The notes under the pieces: generated by a model
Databases searched by the model: none
Seen by the model: the letters and a program-made list of their open reading frames with translations, nothing else
What the model was told of the DNA's origin: nothing
Origin: Streptomyces sp. NL15-2K
Lineage (GTDB): Bacteria > Actinomycetota > Actinomycetes > Streptomycetales > Streptomycetaceae
Direction of reading: 5' to 3'
Assembly (NCBI RefSeq): GCF_030551255.1
Contig: NZ_CP130630.1
Coordinates: 4,259,501 to 4,323,500 of the forward strand
DNA: 64,000 nt
Translations under genes and position numbers: made by a program
Part shown: positions 53,267 to 61,771 of the stretch, piece by piece
How the letters are laid out: each line of letters opens with the position of its first letter
How positions within the stretch are numbered: position 1 is the stretch's first letter

Positions 53267-54173
53267 AGCCGGCCGGGTCGGTCAGCCGGAAGTGCCAGAT
53301 GAGCATGGCCGGGACCGCGTTGGCCGCTGCCGCCGCCTCGGGGACCATGTCGGCCAGGGACCAGGGCCAGACCTCCCACGGGCCCGGTTCCGTTGCCGGC
53401 TCGCTCGGCGTGTCCGGCGGCGTGTCCTGTCGTGTGTCCGGCGGCGCCGTGGGTTCCTCGCAGCGGCGGACCTGGAGTCCCAGCGGAAGCGCGGCGCGCA
53501 GGTAGTCGCCGACCAGGTGGCGGTGGCTCGCCAGGCGTCCCGGCCTGCCGTCCGGCAGTCGTACGGGTGGGATCGCGCCCCGCTCCAGCCGGTCCGGATG
53601 GATGTCGCACGTCATCAGGTGTCCGCCCGGGCGCAGTACTCGGGCGAACTCCGCCAGCACCGGCTTCAGGTCGGGGACGTGCGTCAACGCCAGGGAGCAG
53701 ACGATCAGGTCCACGGAATCGTCGGGCACGGGCAGCCGGCTCAGGTCGCCCAGGTGGAAATCGCCGGCCGGCACACGTTCGCGGGCCCGGGCGAGCATGT
53801 CGGGGGAACTGTCCACGCCGATGATCCGGTGGCCGCGTTCGGCGAGCAGGGCCGAGAGCCGGCCGGTGCCGCAGGCGGCGTCGAGGGCCACGCCCTTCGG
53901 CAGGTCGGCGACGAGTTCCGCGAGGACGGGTTCGTCGTACTCGAAGGCCGAGTTGGGGCCGTCGTACGTCTCGGACCAGATCCGGTAGCCATCGACCGTG
54001 TTCACGCGAGCGACGTCGACGGCCGCGTTCGCCAGCGATTCGTCGTCGAGCAGCTTTCGGATCTCGGCGAGGCGGGAGTCGACGAAGTCCTGGTCGAACT
54101 CGCCGGTGAATGAGCGCAGGAGCGCGATGCCTTCGAGGCCCAGCAGGTATGCGAGTGGGTTCTCGTGGATCAT
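53259..54173 (-). CDS. class I SAM-dependent methyltransferase
   Basis: A 304-residue methyltransferase of the Methyltransf_11 type with an N-terminal helical extension of about 90 residues. Motif I is ALDAACGTGRLSALLAERGH, motif II VDSSPDMLARAR, then DLIVCSLALTHVPDLKPVLA and the post-motif RVLRPGGHLMTCDIH. A Pro/Thr/Glu-rich stretch near residues 240-260 precedes the end. Small-molecule substrate unknown. It is 27 bases upstream of argG, but the ARG palindromes suggest that argG has its own promoter. Confidence 0.87.
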
Positions 54174-54270
54174 GGCTCGACGCTAGCTACGTGCCTTCGG
54201 AGATCGCCACCGGATTACCGGATAAGTGGCCGTCCGGAACCTGGGGCGGCTGCCCGGCCGTTGGTCCGGC

Positions 54271-54600
54271 ATGGTGCGTGCGATGGGGGTCGTGGGCGGT
54301 GTCGTGGTCGGTCTCGGCGTGCTCGGTCTGGTCGTCTTTCTCCTGGACCGCCTCCTGCTGTGGGCCGAACGCCGGGGCTGGATCTACTGGCGCAAGCGGA
54401 AGGGCTTGTCGTCCATCGGGGTCGAGTTCCTGCAGGAGGGCGACCCGGGTGCGCAGGCGGTGAAGCGGGCCATGGAGCAGGAACGCGTCCGCAAGAACGT
54501 CAAACCGGCGGAGGACCAGCCCTTCCGGGTCGACCTGGACGCGGGCGTGGTGCGGATTCGACGCCCGCCGGGTGAGGGGGGCGAGGGGCAGGAGCCGTAG
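54271..54600 (+). CDS. small membrane-anchored protein
   Basis: A 109-residue protein with one N-terminal helix (VVVGLGVLGLVVFLLDRLLL), the membrane-proximal WAERRGWIYWRKRKG, and a soluble tail. GTG at 54226 and ATG at 54286 are possible other starts; none has a strong ribosome site. The YWRKRKG with a DPGAQAVKRAMEQERV stretch recurs in Streptomyces hypothetical proteins. No function known. Confidence 0.65.
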   Translation: MVRAMGVVGGVVVGLGVLGLVVFLLDRLLLWAERRGWIYWRKRKGLSSIGVEFLQEGDPGAQAVKRAMEQERVRKNVKPAEDQPFRVDLDAGVVRIRRPPGEGGEGQEP

Positions 54601-54656
54601 CGCCCCGCCGGCTCGGCCTCAGGCCGACGACCGTCCCCGAGGGCATCAGGTCCGGC

Positions 54657-56327
54657 TCACCTCCCGCTCCACGGGTCCGCCCGGCGTGCCAGCCTGTGGG
54701 CTCGGCGGCGGAGGTCCGGCGGGAGGTGGTGGAGGAGGTCGCGGGTGGTGCGGCGCAGGCGGGGGGTGGCCGTGGTGTGCAGGAGGATGCGCTGGGGGAC
54801 GGTGGCTCGGCCCGGTTGGCCCACGGCCAGGCGGAGTTGACCGCCCGGGCCGCCCCAGGTGGGGAGGATCAGTCGGGACGGGGTGCCGAGCTTCATCGTG
54901 GCGGGGCGGGGGCGCTCGCCGTCCGGGATGAGGCGGGTCCGGCGGCCGATGCCGAGGAGTTGGGCGCTGGCCCACACCAGGTGCGTACCGGGCTCCATCG
55001 CGTCTCCTCCGGCCAGCGTCAGCGGGTCGATGGACGTCTCGCCGGTGAGGACCACGCGGTGCCGGCCGCCGCCGAGGGGTTCCGTGCGCGGGCTGAGGTC
55101 GGCGTCCGGGAACCACCACAGGTTGCGGGCGGTGTCGTGGACGAGGAGTTCGCCGCGCGCGTGTCCGAGGGGGTGCGGGGCCTCCCACCCTTCGGCGCCC
55201 TTGATGCCGTCGAGGAGGTCGGGGTCCAGGAGCAGACGGCCGTGCCGTTCCACGAGGGTGAGAGGGCGGCCGTCGGGGCTGATCATGCCGATCGTGGTGG
55301 TGAGGCGGAGTCTGCCGGACTTCCAGCGGATGTCGTCGAGGGAGAGGTGCGGCTTGATCGCCTGGGTTCTCCGGGCGAGTTCGACCAGGGACTCCAGGTG
55401 GCCCTCCTCCAGCAGATGTCCTCTGAGTCGGCTGATCGCCGGGAGTCCCTCCCGTACGCCGGGCGGGTAGCAGTCGAGGGCCATCCGGCGCACGACGCCG
55501 AAGTGGCGTTCGAGGGCCTTGCCCGTGCGTTGCAGGACGCGGGGTTCGCTGACGGGGCGGAGGAGTTCGACGCGGTAGGAGCGGCGCAGGAAGTGGTCCT
55601 GGAGGGGGCCGGGTTCGGTGGCCTCCTTGATGGCTTCCACGACCGTGCGGAGATGGCCGTAGTAGTCCTCGGGGGCGGTCGCGCGTCCGCTGGTGTTGCC
55701 GCCGTCGTCGCGGCGGTTCCATATGTAGCAGGGGTGGTCGCCGAGGATGGCGACGGACTTGGCCCGCGGGTAGGCGCGGGCCATGAAGAGCTGGTCCTCC
55801 AGACGGACCGGTCCCTCGGGGAACTCGATTCCGTGCTCGAGCAGGAAGTCGCGGCGGAACATCTTGTGCGGGGTCAGGCTCTCGAAGAGGGGCATGTCCT
55901 CGGCCGTGCAGTGCTCGACGGTGCGTTTGAAGAGGCTGCTGGGGCCCTGCATGGTGCCGGTGACCTTGCCGAGGACGATGTCGGAGCCGTTGCGGGTGGC
56001 GAGGCGGTGGAGGCGTTCGAGGGCCTCGGGGGTGAGTTCGTCGTCCTGGTCGACGAACTGGACGTACTCGCCGCGGGCCGCGCGGATGCCGACGTTGCGC
56101 GGTTTGCCGGGCCAGCCGGAGTTCTCCTGGTGGATCACGCGGACGTGCGGGTGCTGGGCCGCCAGGCGGTCGAGGCGCTCGGCGGAGTCGTCGGTCGAGC
56201 CGTCGTCGACGTAGATGATCTCTAACGCGTCCCGGCCGAGGCTCTGGTTGATGAGCGACGGGGCGCAGAGCTCGATGTAATGGCCCGCGTTGTACACGGG
56301 CACCACAATGCTTACCTTGATCATCAA
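54657..56327 (-). CDS. family 2 glycosyltransferase
   Basis: Cytoplasmic, inverting GT-A glycosyltransferase, probably for wall teichoic acid or exopolysaccharide. ATG at 56327 follows GGGGGGAA. It starts VSIVVPVYNAGHYIELCAPS, with DDGSTDDS and FVDQDDELTPEALE as the nucleotide-sugar and metal motifs (DxD-like DQDD), and RLEDQLFMARAY as the acceptor ED. Residues about 330-556 form a beta-rich C-terminal part that ends in a very basic helix, as in TarS-like enzymes. It stands alone. Confidence 0.87.
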   Translation of the reverse strand: MMIKVSIVVPVYNAGHYIELCAPSLINQSLGRDALEIIYVDDGSTDDSAERLDRLAAQHPHVRVIHQENSGWPGKPRNVGIRAARGEYVQFVDQDDELTPEALERLHRLATRNGSDIVLGKVTGTMQGPSSLFKRTVEHCTAEDMPLFESLTPHKMFRRDFLLEHGIEFPEGPVRLEDQLFMARAYPRAKSVAILGDHPCYIWNRRDDGGNTSGRATAPEDYYGHLRTVVEAIKEATEPGPLQDHFLRRSYRVELLRPVSEPRVLQRTGKALERHFGVVRRMALDCYPPGVREGLPAISRLRGHLLEEGHLESLVELARRTQAIKPHLSLDDIRWKSGRLRLTTTIGMISPDGRPLTLVERHGRLLLDPDLLDGIKGAEGWEAPHPLGHARGELLVHDTARNLWWFPDADLSPRTEPLGGGRHRVVLTGETSIDPLTLAGGDAMEPGTHLVWASAQLLGIGRRTRLIPDGERPRPATMKLGTPSRLILPTWGGPGGQLRLAVGQPGRATVPQRILLHTTATPRLRRTTRDLLHHLPPDLRRRAHRLARRADPWSGR

Positions 56328-56367
56328 CTTCCCCCCAAAAAACCAAATCCCCTTTGTTCGCTAAACG

Positions 56368-57108
56368 TTAAGGATCCGGCAAGCGTTCCTTAAGGAAAGT
56401 CACGATCGCCTCACAGAGCACCTCGGGCTGGTCCAGGTGTACGTCGTGGGACGCGTCACGGATGACGGTGTGGGCGGTGGCCGGTCGGGCGGCCGGCATG
56501 GCGGTCGGTTCGTCGGGGCGCATGGTGCCGTTCTCGCCCTGGATCAGGAGAGTCGGGCAGCGGATCCGCGACCACTGCGTCCAGTAGGCGTTCGCGGCCG
56601 GCTCCGCGACGGAGTCGATCAGCGTGTCGCGGTCCGTTCGCGGGTACCAGCCGTCCCGGCGTTGCTCCAGTCCCCGCACCCACGCTTCGTGCCCCAGGAA
56701 CGCCGTTGCCTCCTCCAGGGACTTGAAGGGGATCGGCCAGCTGTCCAGCCAGGCCGCGATCCGGGCCGGGAGATCGGGGCTCGGGCCCGCCGGGCCCGCC
56801 TCCACGAGGATCAGGGAATCCACCAGATCCGGGCGGGCCGACGCCAGCAGCATCGCCGTATGGCCGCCCAGGGACTGGCCGATCAGGGTTACGGGGGCCA
56901 GGGCCAGGGCGTGGATCAGGGTGACCGCGTCCTCGACGTGGGCGGCACGGGTCGTGGTCGGGGGGCGGCGGATACTCGCGCCGTGGCCTCTGGCGTCGTA
57001 CGCCACCACGCGGTGGCCGGCGGCGAGCAGACGGGCGGTCAGGTCTGGCATTCGGTGCTTCACGAGCCGTTGTGGCGGTCCTGTTGCCGGAACTGTGGGC
57101 TCCACCAC
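56368..57108 (-). CDS. alpha/beta hydrolase, N-terminus incomplete
   Basis: A 246-residue hydrolase core: VVAYDARGHGAS, nucleophile Ser in LIGQSLGGHTAML, LIQGENGTMRPDE and the catalytic His in RDASHDVHLDQPE. The usual first part with the oxyanion-hole HG motif is missing; the open frame before RLLAAGHRVVAYDARGHG reads EPTVPATGPPQRL, which is not hydrolase-like. It is either a 5'-truncated gene or a mutated start. It sits 40 bases upstream (in coordinates) of the GT2 start, on the same strand. Confidence 0.65.
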   Translation of the reverse strand: MVEPTVPATGPPQRLVKHRMPDLTARLLAAGHRVVAYDARGHGASIRRPPTTTRAAHVEDAVTLIHALALAPVTLIGQSLGGHTAMLLASARPDLVDSLILVEAGPAGPSPDLPARIAAWLDSWPIPFKSLEEATAFLGHEAWVRGLEQRRDGWYPRTDRDTLIDSVAEPAANAYWTQWSRIRCPTLLIQGENGTMRPDEPTAMPAARPATAHTVIRDASHDVHLDQPEVLCEAIVTFLKERLPDP

Positions 57109-57169
57109 AGCCTGGGTGGGGCGGGGGTGGTGGACTCTGCGGACTCATTGACGCATACGGGGGGCCGCG

Positions 57170-57691
57170 ATGTTGTTCCTGCTGGTCATGCTGCTCGTCG
57201 TGGTGCTCTCGATCACCGCCTGCGCGCTCCTCGGGCGCGGCTGCGGCAGTCTGGCCGAGAAGGGGCTGCGGCGGACGAGCCTGCCGAAGGCGCTGCGCGG
57301 TTTCGCCTCGATCTCGGGGGCCGGGGCGGTCGCCGTATACGCGTGGGGGCTGCTCGGGGTCGCCGGGGCGATCATGGAGGCGGAGGACGGGGGGACGGAC
57401 TCGGCGCCCAATCGGGCCTGCCGTACGTCCGGTTGGCTCGAGCGGGAGCGGAGCGGCGACGGGATCGTCGACTACTCGGTGAGCTGGGCGCCGCTCGACT
57501 ACGTGTGCGAGACGAAGGGCGGTGGGAGCTACACCACCGACGACGTGCCCGGCTACGTCAACCCCGCCGTGGTGGGCTTCGGCCTCGCCGCCGCCGGGTG
57601 TGCGATCTCCGCGGGCTATGTCACGGAGCTGCGCCTCCGGGGCGGCGGGGCACGCGGAGAGGGCGAAACCCGGCGGGCGGGCGCCCCTTGA
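57170..57691 (+). CDS. hypothetical membrane protein
   Basis: A 173-residue protein with three membrane segments: an N-terminal one (FLLVMLLVVVLSITACALLG), a second near 45-68 and a last near 133-150. The external loop between the last two has two Cys (NRACRTSGWLERERS and LDYVCETKGGG) that could pair. It is divergent from the hydrolase gene. No family recognised. Confidence 0.7.
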   Translation: MLFLLVMLLVVVLSITACALLGRGCGSLAEKGLRRTSLPKALRGFASISGAGAVAVYAWGLLGVAGAIMEAEDGGTDSAPNRACRTSGWLERERSGDGIVDYSVSWAPLDYVCETKGGGSYTTDDVPGYVNPAVVGFGLAAAGCAISAGYVTELRLRGGGARGEGETRRAGAP

Positions 57692-57700
57692 ACAGGCCGG

Positions 57701-57736
57701 CGGTCAGGCCGTCGGTCAGGCCGTCGGTCAGGCCGT
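57701..57736. repeat. three tandem 12-base repeats
   Basis: CGGTCAGGCCGT repeated three times across the stop codon of the DUF2267 gene. Probably slippage. Confidence 0.85.
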
Positions 57737-58234
57737 CGGTGTCAGTTCCGCGCGGCCGAACAACAGGGCGTATCCCGGTGGGAGCTGGGCGAGGATACGG
57801 TCCACCAGGTCGTCGCCGATCAGCGGTGGCAGGACGCTCAGGACCGAGCTGACGTCCCAGCGGGCCGTGGCCGACGTGGCGCCCTCGATCCGGCGGGCGA
57901 TCGCGTCCACGAACTCCGCTGCCGTCAGCCGGCGGGTCGCCGGGATCTGGGACGCGACCACCCGGGCCGCCTCCTCGGGCAGGGCTCGGGCGAGGTCGAC
58001 GCGTTCGTCGCCGATCACATGGCCGCCGAGGGCCGACAGGACGATCCGGGTGACGCGTTCCGCCTCCGCCCTGGTGGGGTACTGGCCGGCGTCCTGTACC
58101 GCGTCGACCAGGTCGGTCCATCTGGCCTTCTGCTGCCGGAGCTCGCTCTGGCTTGGCTGCCGTGGCTGCCGTGGCTGCCGTGGCTGCCGTGGCTGCCGTG
58201 GCGCGGGTGCGGGTCGCATGCTCAGTACGGTCAT
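57728..58234 (-). CDS. DUF2267 protein
   Basis: A 168-residue protein; ATG at 58234 follows GGAGGA. The N-terminus has five Pro-Arg-Gln units (encoded by the 9-base repeats at 58155-58199). The DUF2267 body follows as two similar helical halves: RAEAERVTRIVLSALGGHVI, then LTAAEFVDAIARRIEGATSA. The family is often linked with heat-shock or stress genes in actinomycetes, and Hsp20 lies 167 bases upstream. Role unknown. Confidence 0.85.
   Translation of the reverse strand: MTVLSMRPAPAPRQPRQPRQPRQPRQPSQSELRQQKARWTDLVDAVQDAGQYPTRAEAERVTRIVLSALGGHVIGDERVDLARALPEEAARVVASQIPATRRLTAAEFVDAIARRIEGATSATARWDVSSVLSVLPPLIGDDLVDRILAQLPPGYALLFGRAELTPTA
58155..58199. repeat. five tandem 9-base repeats
   Basis: GGCTGCCGT five times in register within the DUF2267 gene, giving a Pro-Arg-Gln tract; copy number can vary in frame. 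Confidence 0.9.
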
Positions 58235-58401
58235 GTCGGGGGTCCTCCTCCGTTCCTCGGAGTGGTCGCACGGCGTCCCGCGGGCGCGCGAAGGGAAACT
58301 GCGGGCGCGCGCTCGCGGGACGCTGCTCCTACGGGTCGGTCCTGCATTTCGGTGCCAGGCTGGGGTGCCTGGACTTCGATTCCTTCGATTCCTCGGTTGT
58401 G

Positions 58402-58827
58402 TCAGCTGCTGATCCGCTTGCGGTCGCTGCCGCCGCCCGTGATCTGGATGCGGCGCGGCTTGGCCTGCTCGGCCACCGGGATGCGCAGCGTCAGGACGCC
58501 GGCGTCGTACGAGGCGTCGATCCGGTCCGTGTCGAGGGTGTCGCCGAGGAAGAGCTGGCGGGTGAAGGTACCCGTGGGGCGCTCGGCGACGATCAGTTCC
58601 GCGCCCTCGGGGGCGGGGGACTTGCGCTCGGCGCGGACGTTCAGGACGTTGCGTTCGACGTCCAGCTCGATCGTCTCGGGGTCGATGCCGGGCAGGTCGA
58701 AGTGGACGAGGAAGTCCTCCCCGGACCGGTAGGCGTCCATGGCCATCGCGGAGCGTTCGGAGGTGGTACCGAAGACCTGCTGCGCGAGTCGGTCGAGTTC
58801 ACGGAAGGGGTCGGTACGCATGAGCAT
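58402..58827 (-). CDS. Hsp20 small heat-shock protein
   Basis: ATP-independent holdase chaperone. ATG at 58827 (MLMRTDPFRELDRLAQQVFG) is used; a GTG three bases before is also well placed behind AGAGGAG. The alpha-crystallin domain runs from about 40 to 130, with DFLVHFDLPGIDPETIELDV and the closing AGVLTLRIPVAE (the conserved GVLxxxxP). 141 residues, normal length. A HAIR-like inverted repeat about 80 bases upstream points to HspR control. Confidence 0.92.
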   Translation of the reverse strand: MLMRTDPFRELDRLAQQVFGTTSERSAMAMDAYRSGEDFLVHFDLPGIDPETIELDVERNVLNVRAERKSPAPEGAELIVAERPTGTFTRQLFLGDTLDTDRIDASYDAGVLTLRIPVAEQAKPRRIQITGGGSDRKRISS

Positions 58828-58910
58828 CACAGTCCATCTCCTCTCATCAGGCGCTGTCACAGCGGTGCAGCAGATGCCCTACGGCTTCTTATATAACTCG
58901 GGGGAGGAAA

Positions 58911-58931
58911 CTTGACAAGCCCGGACTCAGG
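58911..58931. promoter_or_regulatory. HAIR-like site upstream of hsp20
   Basis: CTTGACA-N7-ACTCAGG resembles the HspR box CTTGAGT-N7-ACTCAAG (5 of 7 and 6 of 7). It lies in the divergent region before Hsp20. Heat-shock repression by HspR is the inferred role. Confidence 0.55.
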
Positions 58932-59040
58932 TTCAGGGCGTCGCCCAAGGTGAGGGCTAACCTCGGGTCAACCGGAGGGGCCTCGGGTCAACCGGAGGGA
59001 CGGGGCATCCCGGGACGCACCAGACAGCAGGAGGCAGGCA

Positions 59041-59342
59041 TGGCCAAGGTTCCGAGCGCAGTGGTCGCCGCGAGCGGGCTCGTCGGCGGATACGGCGTCG
59101 CACGCTGGACCAGGAGGCGGGAGCTGGGCGGCGCGGTCCTGGCCGTCGTGGGGGCCGCGGCAGGGCGGCAGTGGCGGCAGCAGGCGGGCGGGAAGGCAGC
59201 GGGAGCCCTGACGGCCGCGTACGTCGCCGCCTTCGCCGGTTCCCACCCCCTGGCCAAGAAGGTGGGCGCCTGGCCTGCCGTGTTCGGGGTGGCGGGGGCC
59301 GTGGCCCTGGTGTCGTGGGCGGTGGCGGACCGGAACGGCTGA
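59041..59342 (+). CDS. small hydrophobic protein
   Basis: A 100-residue Ala/Gly-rich protein with probably two or three membrane passes (VVAASGLVGGYGVARWTRRR, LGGAVLAVVGAAAG, then FGVAGAVALVSWAVAD). AGGAGG precedes ATG 59041. It is divergent from hsp20 and shares its promoter space. Common in Streptomyces; function unknown. Confidence 0.75.
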
Positions 59343-59369
59343 GGCCGCCGAAGCCCGCTTCCTGGAGCG

Positions 59370-59663
59370 TCAGGTGTCGAGGGAAAAGGTGAGGGCGACG
59401 GTGCCGCGGAGGTCGAGCCAGGCCTTGTCCGGGCTGCGGACGAGGCGGAGGATCACGTGGTCGCAGTCGGGGCAGCGGCCGACGTATCCCGGGGCGTGCG
59501 CGTAGACGTGCAGCCGCGCCAGACGCCACTGGCTGCCGCACCCGGTGCAGCAGCCGAGAGCGGTGGTCGGATCGACCGCGAGGATTTCGGAGAGGGGCCC
59601 GGCCAGGGCGTTGCCGTCCTCGTACTGGCCGGTGTACGGGTCCGGGTGGGGGTGGTGGGGCAT
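59370..59663 (-). CDS. zinc-ribbon protein, DUF6510-like
   Basis: A 97-residue protein with two CxxC pairs, CCTGCGSQW and RCPDCDHVILRL, forming a zinc ribbon, after DGNALAGPLSEILAVD. It begins one base after the ferredoxin-reductase stop and is third in the molybdopterin oxidoreductase operon, where this family is usual. It may help assemble or regulate the redox pair. Confidence 0.85.
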   Translation of the reverse strand: MPHHPHPDPYTGQYEDGNALAGPLSEILAVDPTTALGCCTGCGSQWRLARLHVYAHAPGYVGRCPDCDHVILRLVRSPDKAWLDLRGTVALTFSLDT

Positions 59664-59664
59664 C

Positions 59665-60420
59665 TCATCCTCCGCTGGGGCCGAAACGTTCGGTGCGGAT
59701 CCGGTCCGGGGCGTGGCCCAGGGCGACCAGCAGGTCGGCGGCCGTTTCGACGAAGCCGGTGGGACCGCAGACGTAGCAGGTGGGTTCGAACTCCGGGGGC
59801 CACCCGGCGCGCGACAGGTCCGCCGCGGTGAGCCGCCCGGCGGGCCTCGGCCACTGCGGCGGGGCGGAGCGGGTGTAGAGGTACGTCTTGTCGAGGCCGG
59901 GATCGTCCAGGCGCAGGTCGGGTACGTAGAGCCGGTCTTCGGGTGTGCGCACGGAGTAGACCAACCGGAAGGGCGTACGGCTGCCGGCCGCGCGGCGGAC
60001 GCGGATCATCGCCATCAGCGGCACCAGGCCGGAGCCGCCGGCCACGAGAAGGACCGGTTCCTTCTGCTCGGGGCGCCACACGAACCAGCCGCCGACCGGT
60101 CCGCGCAGCTCTGTCAGGTCTCCGACCGCGAGTTCGTCCGTGAGGTACGGGGAGACCTCGCCGTCGGTGACGCGCTGCACCGTCAGTTCGACGCGTTCGC
60201 CGTCCGGCGCCGATGCCAGGGAGTAGCTTCGCTGTGTGCTGTAGCCGTCCTCCGCGGTGAGCCGCACATCGACGTGCTGGCCCGCCAGATGGCCCGGCCA
60301 GCCGGGTACGTCGAAGACCAGGGTGTGTGCGGCGGAGGACTCGGGGCGCCGGTCGGCCAGCCGGGCCGTCTTCCAGCGCAGCCGGGCGCCTAGTCGCCCT
60401 GGTACCGCTGCTCGCGCCAT
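59665..60420 (-). CDS. FAD-dependent ferredoxin/flavin oxidoreductase
   Basis: A 251-residue FNR-type reductase that passes electrons from NAD(P)H, probably to the molybdopterin protein encoded upstream. ATG at 60420 overlaps that gene by 31 bases. The FAD part has QRSYSLASAP (RxYS) and the NAD(P) part LLVAGGSGLVPLMAMIR with the terminal CYVCGPTGFVET. There is no iron-sulphur domain. Second gene of a three-gene operon. Confidence 0.9.
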   Translation of the reverse strand: MARAAVPGRLGARLRWKTARLADRRPESSAAHTLVFDVPGWPGHLAGQHVDVRLTAEDGYSTQRSYSLASAPDGERVELTVQRVTDGEVSPYLTDELAVGDLTELRGPVGGWFVWRPEQKEPVLLVAGGSGLVPLMAMIRVRRAAGSRTPFRLVYSVRTPEDRLYVPDLRLDDPGLDKTYLYTRSAPPQWPRPAGRLTAADLSRAGWPPEFEPTCYVCGPTGFVETAADLLVALGHAPDRIRTERFGPSGG

Positions 60421-60989
60421 GGGTCCCCGTAGTCGTGATAGCCGGCGCTCTCCCAGAAGCCCGGTTCGTCCTCGAGGAGCAGCTGGATCCCGCGCACCCA
60501 CTTCGCGGACTTCCACAGATACAGGTGCGGGACCAGCAGCCTGGCCGGGCCGCCGTGCTCGGGCGCCAGGTCCTCGCCGTCGTAGCGGTAGGCGATCCAC
60601 GCCTTCCCGTCGAGCAGGTCCTCCAGGGGCAGGTCGGTCGTGTAGCCGCCGTAGGAGTGGACGAGCGCGAATTCGGCGGCGGTCTCCACCTCCTCCAGAA
60701 GGAGATCCAAGGACACCCCCTGCCACTCGGTGGCGAACTTCGACCACTTCGTGACGCAGTGCAGGTCCACCGTCGGCGTCTGGCTGGGCAGCGCCATGAA
60801 CTGCGCCCAGGTCCAGCTGTGCCGCGCGCCCGTCTCGGTGCGGACGGTGAACTCCCATGCGTCACGATCGACCCTCGGCGTGGGCCCGGCGGACAGCACC
60901 GGGAAGTCGGTGGTCTCGTACTGCCCGGGAGGCAGTCTGTGGTGGGTATCGCCTGGTCGGCCGCGGAATCCGCGTGAAACGACAGCCAT
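60390..60989 (-). CDS. sulfite-oxidase-like molybdopterin oxidoreductase
   Basis: A 199-residue molybdenum-cofactor protein of the sulfite oxidase/YedY family. ATG at 60989 (MAVVSRGFRGRPG) is used. It contains HSWTWAQFMALPSQTPTVDL with the Mo-ligand Cys in DLHCVTKWSK, then GVSLDLLLEEV and LVHSYGGYTTDLPLEDLL. No Tat signal is seen, so it is cytoplasmic, unlike MsrP/YedY. First gene of the operon with the flavin reductase and zinc-ribbon protein. Substrate unknown. Confidence 0.9.
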   Translation of the reverse strand: MAVVSRGFRGRPGDTHHRLPPGQYETTDFPVLSAGPTPRVDRDAWEFTVRTETGARHSWTWAQFMALPSQTPTVDLHCVTKWSKFATEWQGVSLDLLLEEVETAAEFALVHSYGGYTTDLPLEDLLDGKAWIAYRYDGEDLAPEHGGPARLLVPHLYLWKSAKWVRGIQLLLEDEPGFWESAGYHDYGDPWREQRYQGD

Positions 60990-61275
60990 GCCGTGCCCGC
61001 CGTTCTGTGGAAGTGCACCGCTTTCCATTGTCGATGACGTCGCGCGGCACGGCATCTGTTGGGGGTGAACGGACAAGGCGGCGCAGGCTGCGGGTCACGG
61101 CGACAGCCGCGAGGTCGCCCCCACCCCGATCACGGCGATCTTGCGGACAGCGACGACGGCGGCGGCCAGCAGAATGCTGCTCCAGGAGACCTCTGCGGTC
61201 AGGCGGATCAGCCCGGCTCCGGTGAGTGCAAGTTGACGCCCTCGCGGCCGATCGTGCACACGCCGTCCTGGCGGC

Positions 61276-61650
61276 TCACCGGGACGCCTTCCCGGTCCGG
61301 TGCTGCAACACATTCACCACCCGCCCGTTCGGGTCCCGTACGAAGAAGCGCCGCACGCCCCACTCCTCGTCCCGCGGCTCCCTCACGATCTCCGCGCCCG
61401 ACGCCGCCACCTGCGCGCACACCGCGTCCACGTCCTCGACCTCCACGCTCAGGTCGGAGACGACGGGTGCCGTTCGCTCCTCGGTGAAGAAGCTGACCTG
61501 GGCGGTGGGGTTGGCGGGTGAGGCGAGGGTCGTCACCCAGCCCATGTCCATGACTTCCTCGAAGCCGAGCAGGCCGTAGAAGTCGCTGCTCGTGCGCATC
61601 GATTCCGCGGACGCGACCTGGATGTTGGGGACGATTCTGCGGACGGTCAT
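61276..61650 (-). CDS. VOC (glyoxalase/bleomycin-resistance) family protein
   Basis: A 124-residue VOC domain: VRRIVPNIQVASAESMRTSS, FYGLLGFEEVMDMGWVTTL, and the end GVRRFFVRDPNGRVVNVLQH. The metal His/Glu set looks incomplete, so it may bind rather than convert a ligand. Monocistronic and divergent from the lyase gene. The 280 bases before 60990 hold only a minus-strand hydrophobic stretch (about 61095-61230) of doubtful status. Confidence 0.85.
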   Translation of the reverse strand: MTVRRIVPNIQVASAESMRTSSDFYGLLGFEEVMDMGWVTTLASPANPTAQVSFFTEERTAPVVSDLSVEVEDVDAVCAQVAASGAEIVREPRDEEWGVRRFFVRDPNGRVVNVLQHRTGKASR

Positions 61651-61771
61651 CGGGCGTCACTCCTCGCGCTCGTCATGTCGGGGCTCCAGTTTTCGTTATC
61701 CCCGGGGTCTTCCGCTCGTCTCCTCACCGTCCCAGCCACAGGCACGCGATTCGACCCCGAGGAACGAAGCC

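Noticed and set aside
61095..61230. Small hydrophobic minus-strand protein
   Set aside because: It has one hydrophobic stretch but no start, ribosome site or family pattern; perhaps a remnant, not supported as a gene.
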